Origin: Plazaster borealis
Lineage: Eukaryota; Echinodermata; Asteroidea; Forcipulatida; Labidiasteridae
Assembly (NCBI GenBank): GCA_021014325.1
Contig: CM037466.1
Coordinates: forward strand, 14,906,765 to 14,970,764
Direction of reading: 5' to 3'
Length of the DNA stretch: 64,000 bases
A program made the translations under genes and the position numbers. Of the stretch, positions 49,335-60,877 are shown piece after piece. The notes below the pieces were generated by a model that did not search any database, was not told where the DNA came from, and saw nothing but the letters and a program-made list of their open reading frames with translations. Within the stretch, counting starts at the first letter, position 1, and each line of letters begins with the position of its first letter.

Positions 49335-50020
49335 TTAGAGATCAAACAGGTGACATTTCTCATTAGCTTCGATATCTCCTTCAGCAGCTTCTTGACGAGT
49401 CGCGTTGTTCAGCTGACAAACCATCTTCCCTGAGCCTTGCTCCTTCAGCAGATTGAAGGAGCGACATCGGGGCTCTGATCGGCACGCCTTCCCGCACGAC
49501 ACCACACCATCGATGACGTGACCGACCAGACACTGGGACTCAACGCGGCCATCGGGACCGATCTGAAGGCAGAATACCGGGGTGTTGGTGACTGGCAGCT
49601 CGCATACTGCGCTGCGGTGATTAGAACATGATTGGTCATCCTGTTGTGAGTTGAGACTGTTTGACATAGTTCCACAGTCGGGTCCTTTGAAGTTATCAGG
49701 CTGCAGGATACCCCAGTTCTGAAAAACCCCTTTCTGCCCTCTAAGTGGACAGGGTTGACACTCCCCCTTCGTCTCGATGTCATTACAACCAATCCAAAGA
49801 GCAGTAGGTGTTTCTCAATTGAACCGCCCCTCAAATAACTCCCACATATAGTTTTGATGGGATTTTGTTTTCGGGATGGCAAGGTTTGTTTGGAACTCGA
49901 ATCAGGTTCGATTTGCTTCGTACCAACTCATCTCCTCACTCACCATGAAGTAACATGACTCGCCAAATCGTTGCCACTCGGGAGGGCAGATCATGGCTAA
50001 CAAACAGCCACAATAATGCC
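49335..50020 (-). pseudogene. Full-length lectin pseudogene (lectin E)
   Basis: The minus strand can be read from CPPEWQRFGESCYF to the final HLFDL in one frame, but with a stop at 49903-49905 (in place of the Cys after NRT) and another at 49815-49817. Five residues of the PAN-like domain are missing without a frame change (VGHVIDGVVSC). The Trp of WDD is Gln (QQDD). The signal-peptide part keeps CGCLLA but has one extra base upstream, and homology stops about 10 residues earlier, near a SINE. It is the most diverged copy, so an older duplicate. Confidence 0.85.
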
Positions 50021-50029
50021 TCTAGCTAT

Positions 50030-50215
50030 ACCGGGCAATCTCGGTGGTCTAGTTGGTAAGACATCTGCTCTAGATTGGCAAAGGTCGTGGGTTCGAATCC
50101 CACCCGAGTAATTATGCCTGTGATTTTTTTTCACAGGACTCGGGAAAGTACTGAGCATACAGTGCTTTACATACATCGGTGTACGGGTAAAACCAAATAA
50201 CAATATTCTTTATCC
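50030..50215 (+). mobile_element. tRNA-derived SINE abutting lectin pseudogene E
   Basis: Head GGGCAATCTCGGTGGTCTAG (A-box part TGGTCTAGTTGG) and B box GGTTCGAATCCCACC, followed by GACTCGGGAAAGTACTGAG. A 5'-truncated relative lies at about 50548-50640 (GGTTCAAATCCCATCC, GATTCGGGAAAGCACTGAG). It does not fold as a complete tRNA. Confidence 0.65.
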
Positions 50216-50641
50216 CCAATGCAAATTTAACATCTATTAAGAAAAATAATGACGATCCTCATGTTGGATATTTTGACCCTTCGGAATGAAAAGGCGAGAA
50301 GGCTTGTTCTCTTTTCGCAAGAGGCAACTGTTCTTTTTGTTATAACGATGACGTAAAACACAATGTTCCAAAAATAATAATAACGTAGGCCTACCCAGTT
50401 ATTTCACCGCACAAGCCTCTTGTAGCAGCACAACAGGTTAAATACAAATCAGTCAGCCCCTCCCATGAAATATGCTAACTGCATCCACGCATGCGTACAG
50501 ACACTTTTGGTTGGCAAACGTCATATGTTAATTAACCCGTAGATCATTACTTATTATTGGTTCAAATCCCATCCATGTGATATACCTGTGGATTTTTGTT
50601 TTCACATGATTCGGGAAAGCACTGAGTTTACTGCAATTCTT

Positions 50642-50784
50642 AAACACGGTCGGCCATTTTGTGGAGTCAAAAAGTTGACTCCACAAAATGGCCGACCGTG
50701 TTTGTTCACGACGTAAAAGGAAAACCACGCAATTTCGAGACATTTTTGTGTGGATCATTGTATTCTACTTTTAAAACATCTTTC
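50642..50784. mobile_element. Fragment of the hairpin MITE
   Basis: Contains the palindromic centre (CGGTCGGCCATTTTGTGGAG and its mirror) and part of the right arm (GTAAAAGGAAAACCACGC, GTGTGGATCATTGTATTCTA) of the element at 39559-39948. Most of the left arm is missing. Confidence 0.85.
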
Positions 50785-51318
50785 AATTGTTGTATTTGAA
50801 CCTTTAGATTTGAATTATATTTCTTTCACATCTTGTTCAAAAACTGAGGAGAAATTAGTAAATTTTGATGCAAATAATTTTGCTCCAGCACGAAACTTCA
50901 TTTGTTTGCGTTGCGTGCAGAATGGTGTGACGACCCCGCGTTTCAATTTTCAAATCATCTTGAAAATACGCGCGCGTTTGACGCATGGCGGCGCAACGTG
51001 TCCTATCCAGTCAATATAATAAGCCTTTTTAAGGTATGGCGGACACAATGCTACAACACTGTAAAGTTGTGGTAAATTTGTGCGTATTGACCATAGAAAC
51101 AGAACGTATGTTATTCAGTGAAGTGCGCATTTTAGGCGACGCGGCGTTTACACGTAAACCTAATGACCACCAACATGGTGAGCGTGGCATCAGTCGCGGC
51201 GTGTGACGCGCGCGTATCACGTCCGCCATACCTCAAAAAGGCTTATAGAGATCAATGGTAAAAACCAATAATCAACGCCATAGAGTTGTGCACTAGATGA
51301 CAGAAGCACTAAACGCGT
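50785..51318. other. Intergenic, no supported gene
   Basis: An inverted pair lies near 51022 and 51222 (AAGGTATGGCGGAC and GTCCGCCATACCT), suggesting another small inverted-repeat element of about 220 bp at 51012-51245. No gene. Confidence 0.5.
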
Positions 51319-51889
51319 ATACACCAATCTAGGCGCGCAAGTGCTGGGCGCCGCCATGGGCGCCGCGCGCCACTGCTGCGGTGTACTTGTGCCTAATTTT
51401 GTGCACAAAGACACGAGAAAATCGTTTCCCTTTTCACTTTTTATGGAAATTTAATGTCTTCCTCGACAATCTATGAAATTTCTCTGACATGGCTGCATGA
51501 TATGACGATTTACTACATTCATGATAATTTTGTTAAGTTAAGCACAGAGTAAAATACTGAAATTCTGACAAAATACTCTGCCGCTGTCGACTATTATGCA
51601 GTTTCCGCGTCTTTTTCCCCTAACTCACCTAAGACAAGCACCGTTTTCAAATTGATTCGATTTCTATTTAGTTGCAAATATCTGTGGTCAGTGATCTACA
51701 TTAGTATATCATGATGTCCTGGAAAGGAAATCGTGTAAGTCGTTGAGGAAAACATTTAATTTCCATAAAGAGTGAAAAGGAACATGATTTCCTCATGTCT
51801 TTGTGCACAAAACTAGGCACATGTACACCGCAGCAGTGGCGCGCGGTGCTCAACACTTGCGCGCCCGGTGCGCATCGGATTGGTCTATA
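51319..51889. mobile_element. Inverted-repeat element with arms of about 170-190 bp
   Basis: The left arm (CACCAATCTAGGCGCGC, GCGCCACTGCTGCGGTGTAC, GTGCACAAAGACACGAG, TTTTCACTTTTTATGGAAAT) is mirrored by the right arm (51720-51889). TA flanks both ends. The open frame on the minus strand across it is not a gene. Confidence 0.75.
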
Positions 51890-52031
51890 GACCGTGCAAG
51901 TCTTGCGCGTATTCGAACATTTTTGGGACCACTTTGGTCCCACGCACATTGCTTTAACGCGTGAAGGAAACAAACTCACGCGATTTAACGGGTCCCATAT
52001 GTTCGAATACGCACGAGACTTGCACAGTCTA
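51888..52031. mobile_element. Small hairpin element directly abutting the previous one
   Basis: TAGACCGTGCAAGTCTTGCG and GTATTCGAACAT at the left are mirrored by ATGTTCGAATACGC and GACTTGCACAGTCTA at the right. A possible end relative (TAGACCGTGTAAGTCTCGCG) lies at about 31557. Confidence 0.75.
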
Positions 52032-52034
52032 TTG

Positions 52035-54467
52035 CGTCCCGCCACCATCAGCCCCATACAAAAAAGACGCGATGTTCCCTCGTGTTGCCAACCAGAGTTG
52101 TTAGTGCGCAAGTGCGTTGTGCAATTTACATAATATTTCATGGCAGGAGTCTATTCCATGATGACTCAAGTCCCTAACTTTGAATCAAGCTAGTTTTGTA
52201 ATGCCAAGTCCGCATAATGGTCCCCTTTTAGCCAACATATTTCCTTATACTATTTTAACAAAATAATTGTTAAAAGACAAATAAAGCAAAGTTCAACTGG
52301 GTAAAAACAATGTGTGAAACGCCTCTGAAGTGTCGTAGAGAGCACCTAACGTTAAAAACAAATTCCCGGGGCCCTAAAGCGGGCCCGGACGTACACTGGA
52401 TTATATTGATTTGTTTTTACAAATCCAAACGATGTCATGTTGCCAGGCCCAGGTCAGTTCCAATCAAGTTGTTTAATGCCTAAGAATCAATGGTTAATGA
52501 CCGACCTGTTTAAATCGTGTACCCTTTGTCTTGAAAATTAACCTCATCCAACCTGTCCCAATTTTTAGTCGTGTTTCTAATGGTCCTTAACAATAACGAG
52601 TTTGATTCTAAAAAGGGAGCAGACATTGCGGAAGAAAAAGAAAGTGATACAAGATAGCCTTGCAAGTTATTAAAGGTAGAATGATCGTTTGTTTTTGGTC
52701 AACTTAAATGCTGATTTATAGGCAAATGATTAAGAAAGATACAACAAATGTCACCTGTAAAAGTTTTAGCTGAAAACACTGCCTATACTCGTTGAGCAGA
52801 ATGAAACTGTCAGAGTCCCGTCAAGAACGTCGAATCCATCGTTTAGCGAGGTGATAGCGGGTACCAACCACACCTCCGGCCGCAGCATTCACAAACGGAC
52901 AAAATGGAAACTTAAAAAAGGCGCCCACTAGGTATTGATTTCTAATTAACGGGGGGGGGGGGCTTCAAACGAGTATTAGTATGTTCGCATTCCAATACCA
53001 ATCTTTATAACAAGTATAGCTTTCGGATACCAAAATTACAGTTTCTTTTCGGGGTCATAACCAAAGTAGGACCCTATCTTTAAGATGTCTACATGTTTGA
53101 CTTGATGAGTTGCATATTCCTGAATTATTTCAAACTTGACATCTTCAAAAACTATGTTTTATCTTTTTGATTACATTGCGTTGAAAATTTATTCTTTTAT
53201 TAAGAAAATGTGCTGATTATTGTTATCTTCCATGGCTGTATTATTCCTATAGCACAGCAGTAGACAGGCACGGTGATACGGATAATCAATGCAATACCAT
53301 CAACAGTTTAGTTCGAGTATTTTATTTTCCCTTATGATTTAATGTTCATTTAGCCGTTAGTGATTGAGAGACCGGATGTGGACAAACCCTTTTGCCCGTA
53401 CAAAAATTAAAACCATGTGTGACGCCATCAGAATATGTACACAAACGCTTACACCATCGTACTGTTTCCAACAGTCCGTTTATGATATTTTGTAAAATAA
53501 AATGGGTGAACACAATTCATTTCAATTGGTCTGAAATTAGATAAGAGCCTTTGGACTCAATAAAACAAATCCAAACCCATCTAGCCATCTGTCGAAGACA
53601 TGATTGATTTCAGCCAGGTGTGGCTATTAGCCAAAGATTAAGAGTTGGCAATTTCTGTGGGAACTCTTAAAGGGGTGGGAATTCTCAAATGGGCGGTCAT
53701 TGATGTAATTTTTTAGTCAAAGAATCAACGCAGGGTATTTTGGCATTTTCCATGCTATTTGGCTATGTCTCAACAGGGAACTTTGAACGGTTGAGATTTT
53801 GAACCGATTTCTTTTTGGGCGATTTCTCTAAACAAACATCCGGGTCATTTGACCCGGATCCGGGTCCCGTGGAGCTTGACCAATTTCTGGGTCAATATGA
53901 CCCGGAACCTGTGTCGAAATGACTCAGAATTGGGTTAAAATGACGCAGAATCTGAGTTAAGGTTTCCATTTTGAAACCACTTTCCGGGTCAGGCTGACCC
54001 AGAAATGGGTCAGGCTGACCCAGAAATGGGTCAGGCTCTCTGGGACCTGGAATCCGGGTCAATTTTGACCTGGAAACTTGTTTACAAACGGCCTGTTGAC
54101 ACTAGTTTGATGGCTTCACCGAAGGTTTAGAAAACTTAGCCTTAGGTGGCAAATTAACATGATAGTTCTGGGAACTGCTTATGCGCGTATGGCATAATAG
54201 AGTTGATCAGGACCTTGAAAACAAGTGCACAATTACCCCACGACTTTGCCTGCGTGCCATAGCTTCCAAAAGTTTCCCTTTAACCCCAAATTGTAACAGT
54301 AATTCATTTATACTTTCGTTAACTTTATTAATTCTTTGTTTACTTTATTTTCTTCCCATCAAACACCCTGAAAATTGCAATAGATCAAAATACACCACAC
54401 AATTTACCGAAGGAAAAACCGGGTCAATCATTTTCAATCGTTATTTTTCGCAGGAGGGTAGCTATTT
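52035..54467. other. Intergenic, with a relative of the SDR-intron element at 53820-54070
   Basis: 53820-54070 starts CTCTAAACAAACATCCGGG and is rich in GACCCGGA, GACCCAGAAATGGGTCAGG (two tandem copies at about 53985-54030) and TTGACCTGGAAAC, like the elements at 17779 and 19116. The rest is AT-rich DNA with no recognised gene. Confidence 0.55.
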
Positions 54468-57400
54468 TTAGCAGGTGACGTCACCTCCCGAAGTGGTTGA
54501 AAACCAGTCGCAGTAGTTAGCAACGCGCATGTAGATACCAGGATACCCGGGATTGCTGCAGCCCCAAGTCCAGCTGACTGTTCCTTCTAGAGTCACGCCT
54601 TGCTTGTGGGCTTGATCATCGTAGTTGCTCACGAGAGGGCCTCCACTGTCTCCCTATTGAAAGCAAACCCAAAATATTAAAGATCTATTTCGCTCGGTCC
54701 AAGCGCCTCATTCAATGGAACTGGGATGGGCTAACGTATACATATGCACACTTTGACCGGTCACCTGTTCGTGTCTACGACAGGTTCGACTTTCAATAAT
54801 AATGGAGGTCCATGGTTATATCCATTGCAAATTGTCATTCTTTGCCTTGTACTAAAAATAGGGCCCAATTTCAACATTCTTCTTGCAACTCTGGTTTTTA
54901 AAATATCGATACATTATCCACGATCCCTCCGTGTACATGTACAATGTGATAGTGTGCATTGCGCCTATCAGCGTACAACCCGTCCCACCATGCATCACTA
55001 CATCCTGAACAAGAACTTGTACAAGCTCATCAGCCCATCCCAGCGGTCTCGAAAGATCTAAAGAAGACACAGGTCCATTGAGGGCGTCTTACATAATCCG
55101 AGTTACCACTCTATTTCTTGAGCTCGGTTTCTACTCTTAACTTTCACATCTCAGGGCATTTTTTTAATAATCTGCTATTGTATTTTTTTATTCGGTTTGT
55201 TGTCGTGAGAACAGACCAAGATTATTGAATCTCGATACGTAAATCCCTTGGGTCCCTTCCTTTCATTCAAAGGAATTAACAACGAGACAGAAACTGTACT
55301 CTATTATTTGGTTCTTATCAAGCAAGAGTCATTCAATCAAAGGAATTAACAACGAGACAGAAACTGTACTCTATTATTTGGTTCTTATCAAGCAAGAGTC
55401 ATTCAATCAAAGGAACAAACACTATAGGAGACATAAACTATTCTGAATTATTCGGTTCTTAGCAAGCAGGCGTCATTCAATCAAAGGAACAAACACTATA
55501 GGAGACAAACTATTCTGAATTATTCGGTTCTTAGCAAGCAAGCGTCATTCGATCAAAGGAACAAACACTATAGGAGACATAAACTATTCTGAATTATTCG
55601 GTTCTTAGCAAGCAAGCGTCATTCAATCAAAGGAACAAACACTATAGGAGACATAAACTATTCTGAATTATTCGGTTCTTACCAAGCAGGCGTCCTTGCC
55701 GTACGTCCCCGCACAGAACATGTTATCTGTGATCGCGACCCCCGTGTACCAGGAATCACAAGTGCCTCGATCTACCACCACCACATCCACCTGTCTCAAC
55801 TCCCATACCAAGCTACCCCAGCCTGGATCAAATAGAATAACAAATCCGACCAAGTGAATTCCCAATTCTGTTTTTGAAATAATAATAATAATAATTGCGG
55901 AACTCAGTTTATATCTGGGCCCAAGTTCAGTACGGAGCGGCCTTTAGCGAAATTCTATTTCCTAACCACTGCTTACAGTTAGCAAAGAAAAATGCACGCT
56001 AGCTTGCGGACGGTTTTTGTATAAAGCAGAAAGAGACGCGACAATTCAAATCCATTGTGAAAGCCTACACGCGCTGTCAAATCTTCTTGACCGTTTATAA
56101 AATACACTTTAGCTTATACGCATGTTTTTTTGCTAGAGTAAGCACAACAATTTGCTTACCGGTAAAAAGTTTTAGGCAATTGGGCCCTGGTGACTGTGGA
56201 CAAATTATTAAGACGACAAAGATAGTATCGAAAGGGGATTATGGACAGCATTTGTAAATTGTCAAAGACCAGTATTCGCATATTACGAATCAAAGTTTGA
56301 ATTGTGTGTTGTTCAGCCAATCGGCCTGGAGCCATGTTGAGCCGCAGTTTGTTCGAAGTTTCGAAACTGCACCATAAGCCATTTTGAGAAATGGTGAACA
56401 CAATGCTATGGCACCATTAGGTTTAGGTAAATTTCGCTGTATACACCCAAACCAACGGTGCACTCCTATAGTGTCGACCATATCTCACAAAGGCTAATGC
56501 CCCATAGTATTAATTGAAGGCGCGAGTCGCTGTACTTACTGTATGAGTAGAGTTTCTGTTTTCTATTGACCCGTTCAAACCCAAGGCTAGGCTCCGTCAA
56601 TCGGTAATTGTGAAAGTTGTTCACTTTCGGTTTGGGAGTTCGAGATGGGGGACGGTCCTTGAGCACGAGGCCAAGTCGAAGCCGTGGTTACAAAGTGACC
56701 TATGGAGGCGGGCTCGCTCGAGCAACGAACCTTGGATACGAGGCTTTGTGTTACATAGCCTGGCTGCCAAACGTCAACAGCTATAAACGGGGCGTGTGAA
56801 TATTGGCATTATGAGTGATGAAACAATGGAATTCTAACTAAGAAACGACTTACCTGACGTACTGCCCCAGCCACTGACAAGTAGAGTAGTTCCATGCACA
56901 GGATCACTGTCTCTCTTGGCGAGGCCAATGGGCTCAACGAAGCTGTTGAGTACCGCCTCGCTCTCAAGCTCAACAAGACCGACGTCATCGTCGTACGTGT
57001 TAGGGTCAAACTTAGGATTGGGTCGATACGTCCCTTTAATGACCTGTGTACCTGCTTGGTTTTTCAGATTGGAGAAACCGAGGCCAACAAACACTGATTT
57101 GTCGGCCCTGGAAAAAGAAACATGTCTTTTGAACCAAGTTGTTTATTAATAATGTTTAGTGATTGGTGCTGGATGAAAAAGAGGCATGCTTTGGCGGCCA
57201 TTTTGAATTCAGTGGCTGCCTTTAATCCGGTGTATTTATCCGACTCCTCGAACATTTTATAATACATTTTACAATTTGAACCTACAATTTGAACTGGTCA
57301 CAGTAGGTAAACACTGTTCCTGCCTAAGCCCATAATGTAACGCTTATTGATGCATTACGATAAACATTAATTATTTACTGCCTTGCAAAAAAACCCAAAT

Positions 57401-58005
57401 CTCAACAAACTGTATACCATTGGAAAGAGCATCTCATTTTCTTTAATGTGATATATATTTTGCCATGTTTTCCATCTCATATTCCTAGTAGTGCGAGTAC
57501 AAAGAAAGAACGTCTTGTTCATCTACGGGTTTTCCCGTAGTTAGGCGCTAACAGCGTTTTTTTGTGTTCTACGGGAAATTCTGGAGCTAGACAGATATGG
57601 GTTAAAAATTCGTTCTTCTTCTTGGAGAGAAAGGCTTCTTTGGAGAAAGTTATGGGGTGGTGCAACACGGACATTAGCCTCTTTAAGATATGGTGGACAC
57701 TATAGTAGTGCACTGTTTGGTTTGGGTGTATACAGACAGATTTACCCAAACCAAATAGTGTCATAGCGTTGTGTCCACCATATCTCAAAATGGCTTATTG
57801 TATTGTCTTGAACCATGGAGCAATCTCCATGCTTGAACATACCCTTGGCCGCAATGAGCAGATGTAATGACCCATTTTCTGTGCACCAGGACACCGCTGC
57901 AGTATTGATCTGAGCCGTGGTCTGTTGACATAAGAGCCACCTGGTACGGTCGGCTTCCCACGGGTGACTCCACACCTCCCATTATCCTCTCTGATGGTGG
58001 GATAG
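54468..58005 (-). CDS. Trypsin-like serine protease (S1A), 5' exon not found
   Basis: Minus-strand exons in order: 58005-57843, 57107-56854, 55822-55683, 54653-54468 (stop TAA at 54468-54470). Phases join (2, 1, 0), giving 246 residues. The activation site is [17 protein letters not shown] follows. Catalytic His lies in ITSAHC, Asp in [10 protein letters not shown] and Ser in GDSGGP. GKDACLGDSGGP gives Asp189, so cleavage after Arg/Lys is expected. The chain SWTWGC puts Thr at position 216, where trypsin has Gly, and PGIY keeps Gly226. [15 protein letters not shown] and a short acidic/Gly tail end the protein. Signal peptide and start codon must lie upstream of 58010; no convincing exon was found. 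A secreted digestive or immune protease is likely. Confidence 0.92.
55262..55682. repeat. 70-74-bp minisatellite ending at the protease splice donor
   Basis: Six units. Two older ones carry GGAATTAACAACGAGACAG and TTCTTATCAAGCAAGAG; four younger ones carry GAACAAACACTATAGGAGAC, TTATTCGGTTCTTA and GCAAGCAGGCG. The last unit's end is the real exon end (55683-55693). It lies in the last intron of the protease. Confidence 0.85.
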
Positions 58006-59083
58006 CTACAGGGGGGAAAGATCGAAACTCAAAATGTTATCAGTTTTATTTCACTTTGTGAAGACACTAAGAAGAAGCCGGTGGCCTTCTGGAGAATGAT
58101 ATTTGATCAGTGCGTGGAACCAACAATGACCTAATGGGTGCAGAAATACGGACAACAATAACAACACAGACTGAGCACAAACTTTGTACAGCACAAAGAA
58201 CAATGGGGAGATTAAATGCTTCATATTTTATTCAGAGCCAGTGTCAGATGTGCAATAATTATGCGACTGGAGTTGAAGAAATCAAAAGGGCAGTAATATA
58301 AGCTAAATGGAGATGGGTAAAGGAGCCAAGGATGCCTCATAAGTGAACTTAATCACTGTAGCTCACAAGCCTGAGGAAACCTATAAACAAGGCTGCTTGC
58401 TGTGTGGACCAGAAACACCGGGGTTAACCCCTACACTTCCACGGTACAGTGTTCGGGATTTTTTACACGCACTACCAATCCTAGTACACAGGACCTACGG
58501 CTTAATGTCCCATCCGAAGGACAAATAAATTGTGATCAAATATCTTTGTCAGGGACACAAGTGCCACAACCGGGACTTGAACCCACACTCTGCAGATCAG
58601 AAACACCAGAGCTTGAGTCCGATGCTCGTAACCGCTCAGCCACGACACGCCAAATCATGTATTTTTAATACAAATTTCTTTGAAAATAATGACTGCCAAT
58701 TGAGAAAATCACTCGAATGGAAGGTTAGCTGCTATTTGTATTAGTTTTATTATTATTTCTTTAAAAAAGAAGAAGATAATAACAATAATAATACACTATA
58801 TGTATTAGGCGCTTAATACGGATGTTTCTAAGCGCACATTATTATTATTATTATTATTATATATTTCTGGTAATGAAACCAAGGATGCCTCACAAGTGCA
58901 CTTAATCACTGTAGGAAACCTGTAAGGGTGCTTGCACATTTTTTCCTGCAAGGTATGTGGAGCTACGTTTGAAGTATGAGGCCTATTCATTTATAGCACC
59001 ATGCAATGGTCTACAAGGTGCCGTGGCGCAATTATGCTGCCGATCAGACCAGGAACACCGGGGCGAACCCCTGCATTATGCAG
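58006..59083. other. SINE-rich DNA upstream of the protease exons
   Basis: Two pieces of the tRNA-Leu-headed SINE family lie here: 58370-58655 (minus; head at 58572-58652 with GGCGTGTCGTGGCTGAGCGG when read on the minus strand) and 58880-59075 (body part only, ACCAGGAACACCGGGGCGAA). An (ATT)n run lies at 58839-58860. The missing first protease exon may lie in this interval or further upstream. Confidence 0.65.
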
Positions 59084-59268
59084 GCTCATCTTTTGACGAG
59101 CAAGTTTTCCAGAAAAAACTCTACGGTAAATTCTTACCAAATGCCAGAGACAGGCAGGCGAGGAACGCGGTGACTCTCATGATGATCGAGTTAGGTGTCA
59201 GCCAGGAGGAGATCAGCGAGAAATTGAGAAGAGCTGCCAAATGTTCTGACCTATTATTGCCGCAATAA
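59084..59268 (+). CDS. Possible last exon, unknown protein (60 residues)
   Basis: After ATTATGCAG a frame runs to TAA at 59266-59268, with coding-like composition: SSFDEQVFQKKLYGKF, RDRQARNAVTLMMIELG and SQEEISEKLRRAAKCSD. The helical pattern of the second half (IELGVSQEEISEKLRRA) resembles a small three-helix fold such as UBA, but this is only a visual impression. It directly follows a SINE body, and no partner exon was found upstream. It could be a pseudogene fragment. Confidence 0.3.
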
Positions 59269-59410
59269 TTCTGTTATCAATATTAATTTCTTCATTTTGT
59301 CTGATTATTTGTGTAGATTGCTCATGTACGGACTCCAGCTGTGGGTCATGTGTCATTGAATGATAAGGAACATGTCACGTTACAAGTGAAACGAAAATTC
59401 ACATGAGTTG

Positions 59411-60220
59411 TTTAAAGGTGCGCACAAACGTTGGTATGATTGAAATTTCCAAAGTTCACAGATTTGCACATAAGTTTTATTATGGGCATGGTGGAAAACT
59501 TCCCTTGAAATGTTTTTGCTTGAAATGCTGTCATAAAAGAAAACAATTAGTAAAACAAGCAACAAAAAAACGAACACTGTTTTCAATGATTTCAGAGATC
59601 AGGTTTTGGACTCGCGGTGTCGCAAATTTTAATAAAAACAGTGAAAACATTTTTCAATGTGGTTTTTCACTATTTTCTGGAGACTCCGGTGCACACTGGG
59701 CTTAAACTTTCACAGGTTGGGTTTGTTATTTCATGTGTATGTCGAGTCATAAACAATGCGGATACCTTTGACAACCAAAAACAATTTTGTCCGCGTGTTT
59801 TAAATCGCATTGGATCGCAGAATGACACGGGGGGGCAAATACAAACTGCAGTAAAATCTAACATTTGTCAAAGGGTCTCTATACTTCTGGTAAAACACAA
59901 AACAGAAAAGCTCACAGATTTACATTAAACTTACATGGTTTAAAGATAATGATGATAGAAAGCTTCCCTTGAAATATTACTGGCTGAGGTGCTGTAGTTT
60001 TTGAGAAATGAGTAAAACAATTAGTTTTGATCTCATGAGTCGAAAACTCGATGTTTGAAAACAGTGAAAACACTAAAGGTTTTTCCCCACTTTGTTTCTG
60101 GTGATTGCAATGACCGATTGAGCTTAAACTTTCACAGGTTTGTTGTTTCATGTTTATGTTGGGATACACCAAGTGAGGATACTGGTCTTTGAAATTTACC
60201 AAAAGTATAAAGTCTCTTTA
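59411..60220. repeat. Two older MITE-like copies, about 400 bp each
   Basis: Both halves contain AAGCTTCCCTTGAAAT or a variant, CACAGGTT(T)GTT and TTTCATGT, a GTCGG/GTTGGGATAC word, and a TTTAAAG/CTTTAAAG end, as in the TTAA-type MITEs but heavily diverged. Frames across this stretch are not accepted as genes. Confidence 0.5.
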
Positions 60221-60733
60221 AAGCTTTAATGTGATAATGTTCATGTTTTTAAAACCATTTTGCCACTGACACGCAGCAGACAATGTATTTGTTTTTACAC
60301 TCAAGTCAGATTATCCTATAAAATAAAGGCAAATGGCACAACAGAAGTGCTGAAAGGGGGCTTGTTTTAAGAGAAATGCAAACGGAAAATATAACTTAAG
60401 TTTGCCAGAAATGCCCCCTAAAAAAAGAATGGTGCTCCCCCTAAAAGTTTACTCTGAAAGTAGTAATTTTGAACATTTATTTCTACCCTAGCACGCCAGT
60501 GTCTAAACGTGAGGTAATTTCTTTTGCATTTGTTCAATAGATCCTTTTAGTTGGTAAGCATTTTTCACCAACTCATTCGTTTTAACATAAACAATTTTAA
60601 TGTAATAATTTTACTGAGTATTCTATTACTGACGATTTTGTTTAGCTTCGGTCAAGGAAACACATGTTTTTGTGAAGCTAGATAATCTAATCAGATGTAT
60701 GTCATTATCAAGTCTGGTTTTAACCAGGTGTCT
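60221..60733. other. Intergenic, partly a diverged relative of the 29-32.8 kb block
   Basis: 60221-60440 shares GATAATGTTCATGTTTTTAA-like text, AGACAATGTATTTGTTTTTA, GCTGAAAGGGG and TTGTTTAAG words with 29810-29960 and 30840-31000. No gene was found. Confidence 0.55.
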
Positions 60734-60877
60734 TGCTGTTAAAAAGAGGTTAACAAGACAGCGATAAAACACAAACAAGAAATAAACAATTTTTGATAAC
60801 CTAAAAAAGTTTATCAAAAATTGTTTATTTCTTGTTTGTGTTTTATCGCTGTCTTGTTAACCTCTTTTATAACAGCA
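60734..60877. repeat. Near-perfect inverted repeat, arms of about 68 bp
   Basis: AAAGAGGTTAACAAGACAGC, AAACACAAACAAGAAATAAA and CAATTTTTGATAA on the left are mirrored on the right with almost no mismatch; the loop around CCTAAAAAAG is about 8-10 bases. The arm end (CGCTGTCTTGTTAACCT) recurs once more at about 60927 and, decayed, at 60885. Confidence 0.85.

Noticed and set aside
50040..50112. Possible tRNA gene
   Set aside because: A and B boxes are present, but the ends do not pair as an acceptor stem and a SINE body follows.
51701..52141. 146-codon minus-strand frame
   Set aside because: It covers two inverted-repeat elements and has no domain-like pattern.
59380..59586. Minus-strand frame starting with a signal-peptide-like run (MKTVFVFLLLVLLIVFFYD), a candidate first exon for the protease
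   Set aside because: It lies in a diverged MITE-like repeat, and no splice donor with the phase needed by the exon at 58005 was evident.
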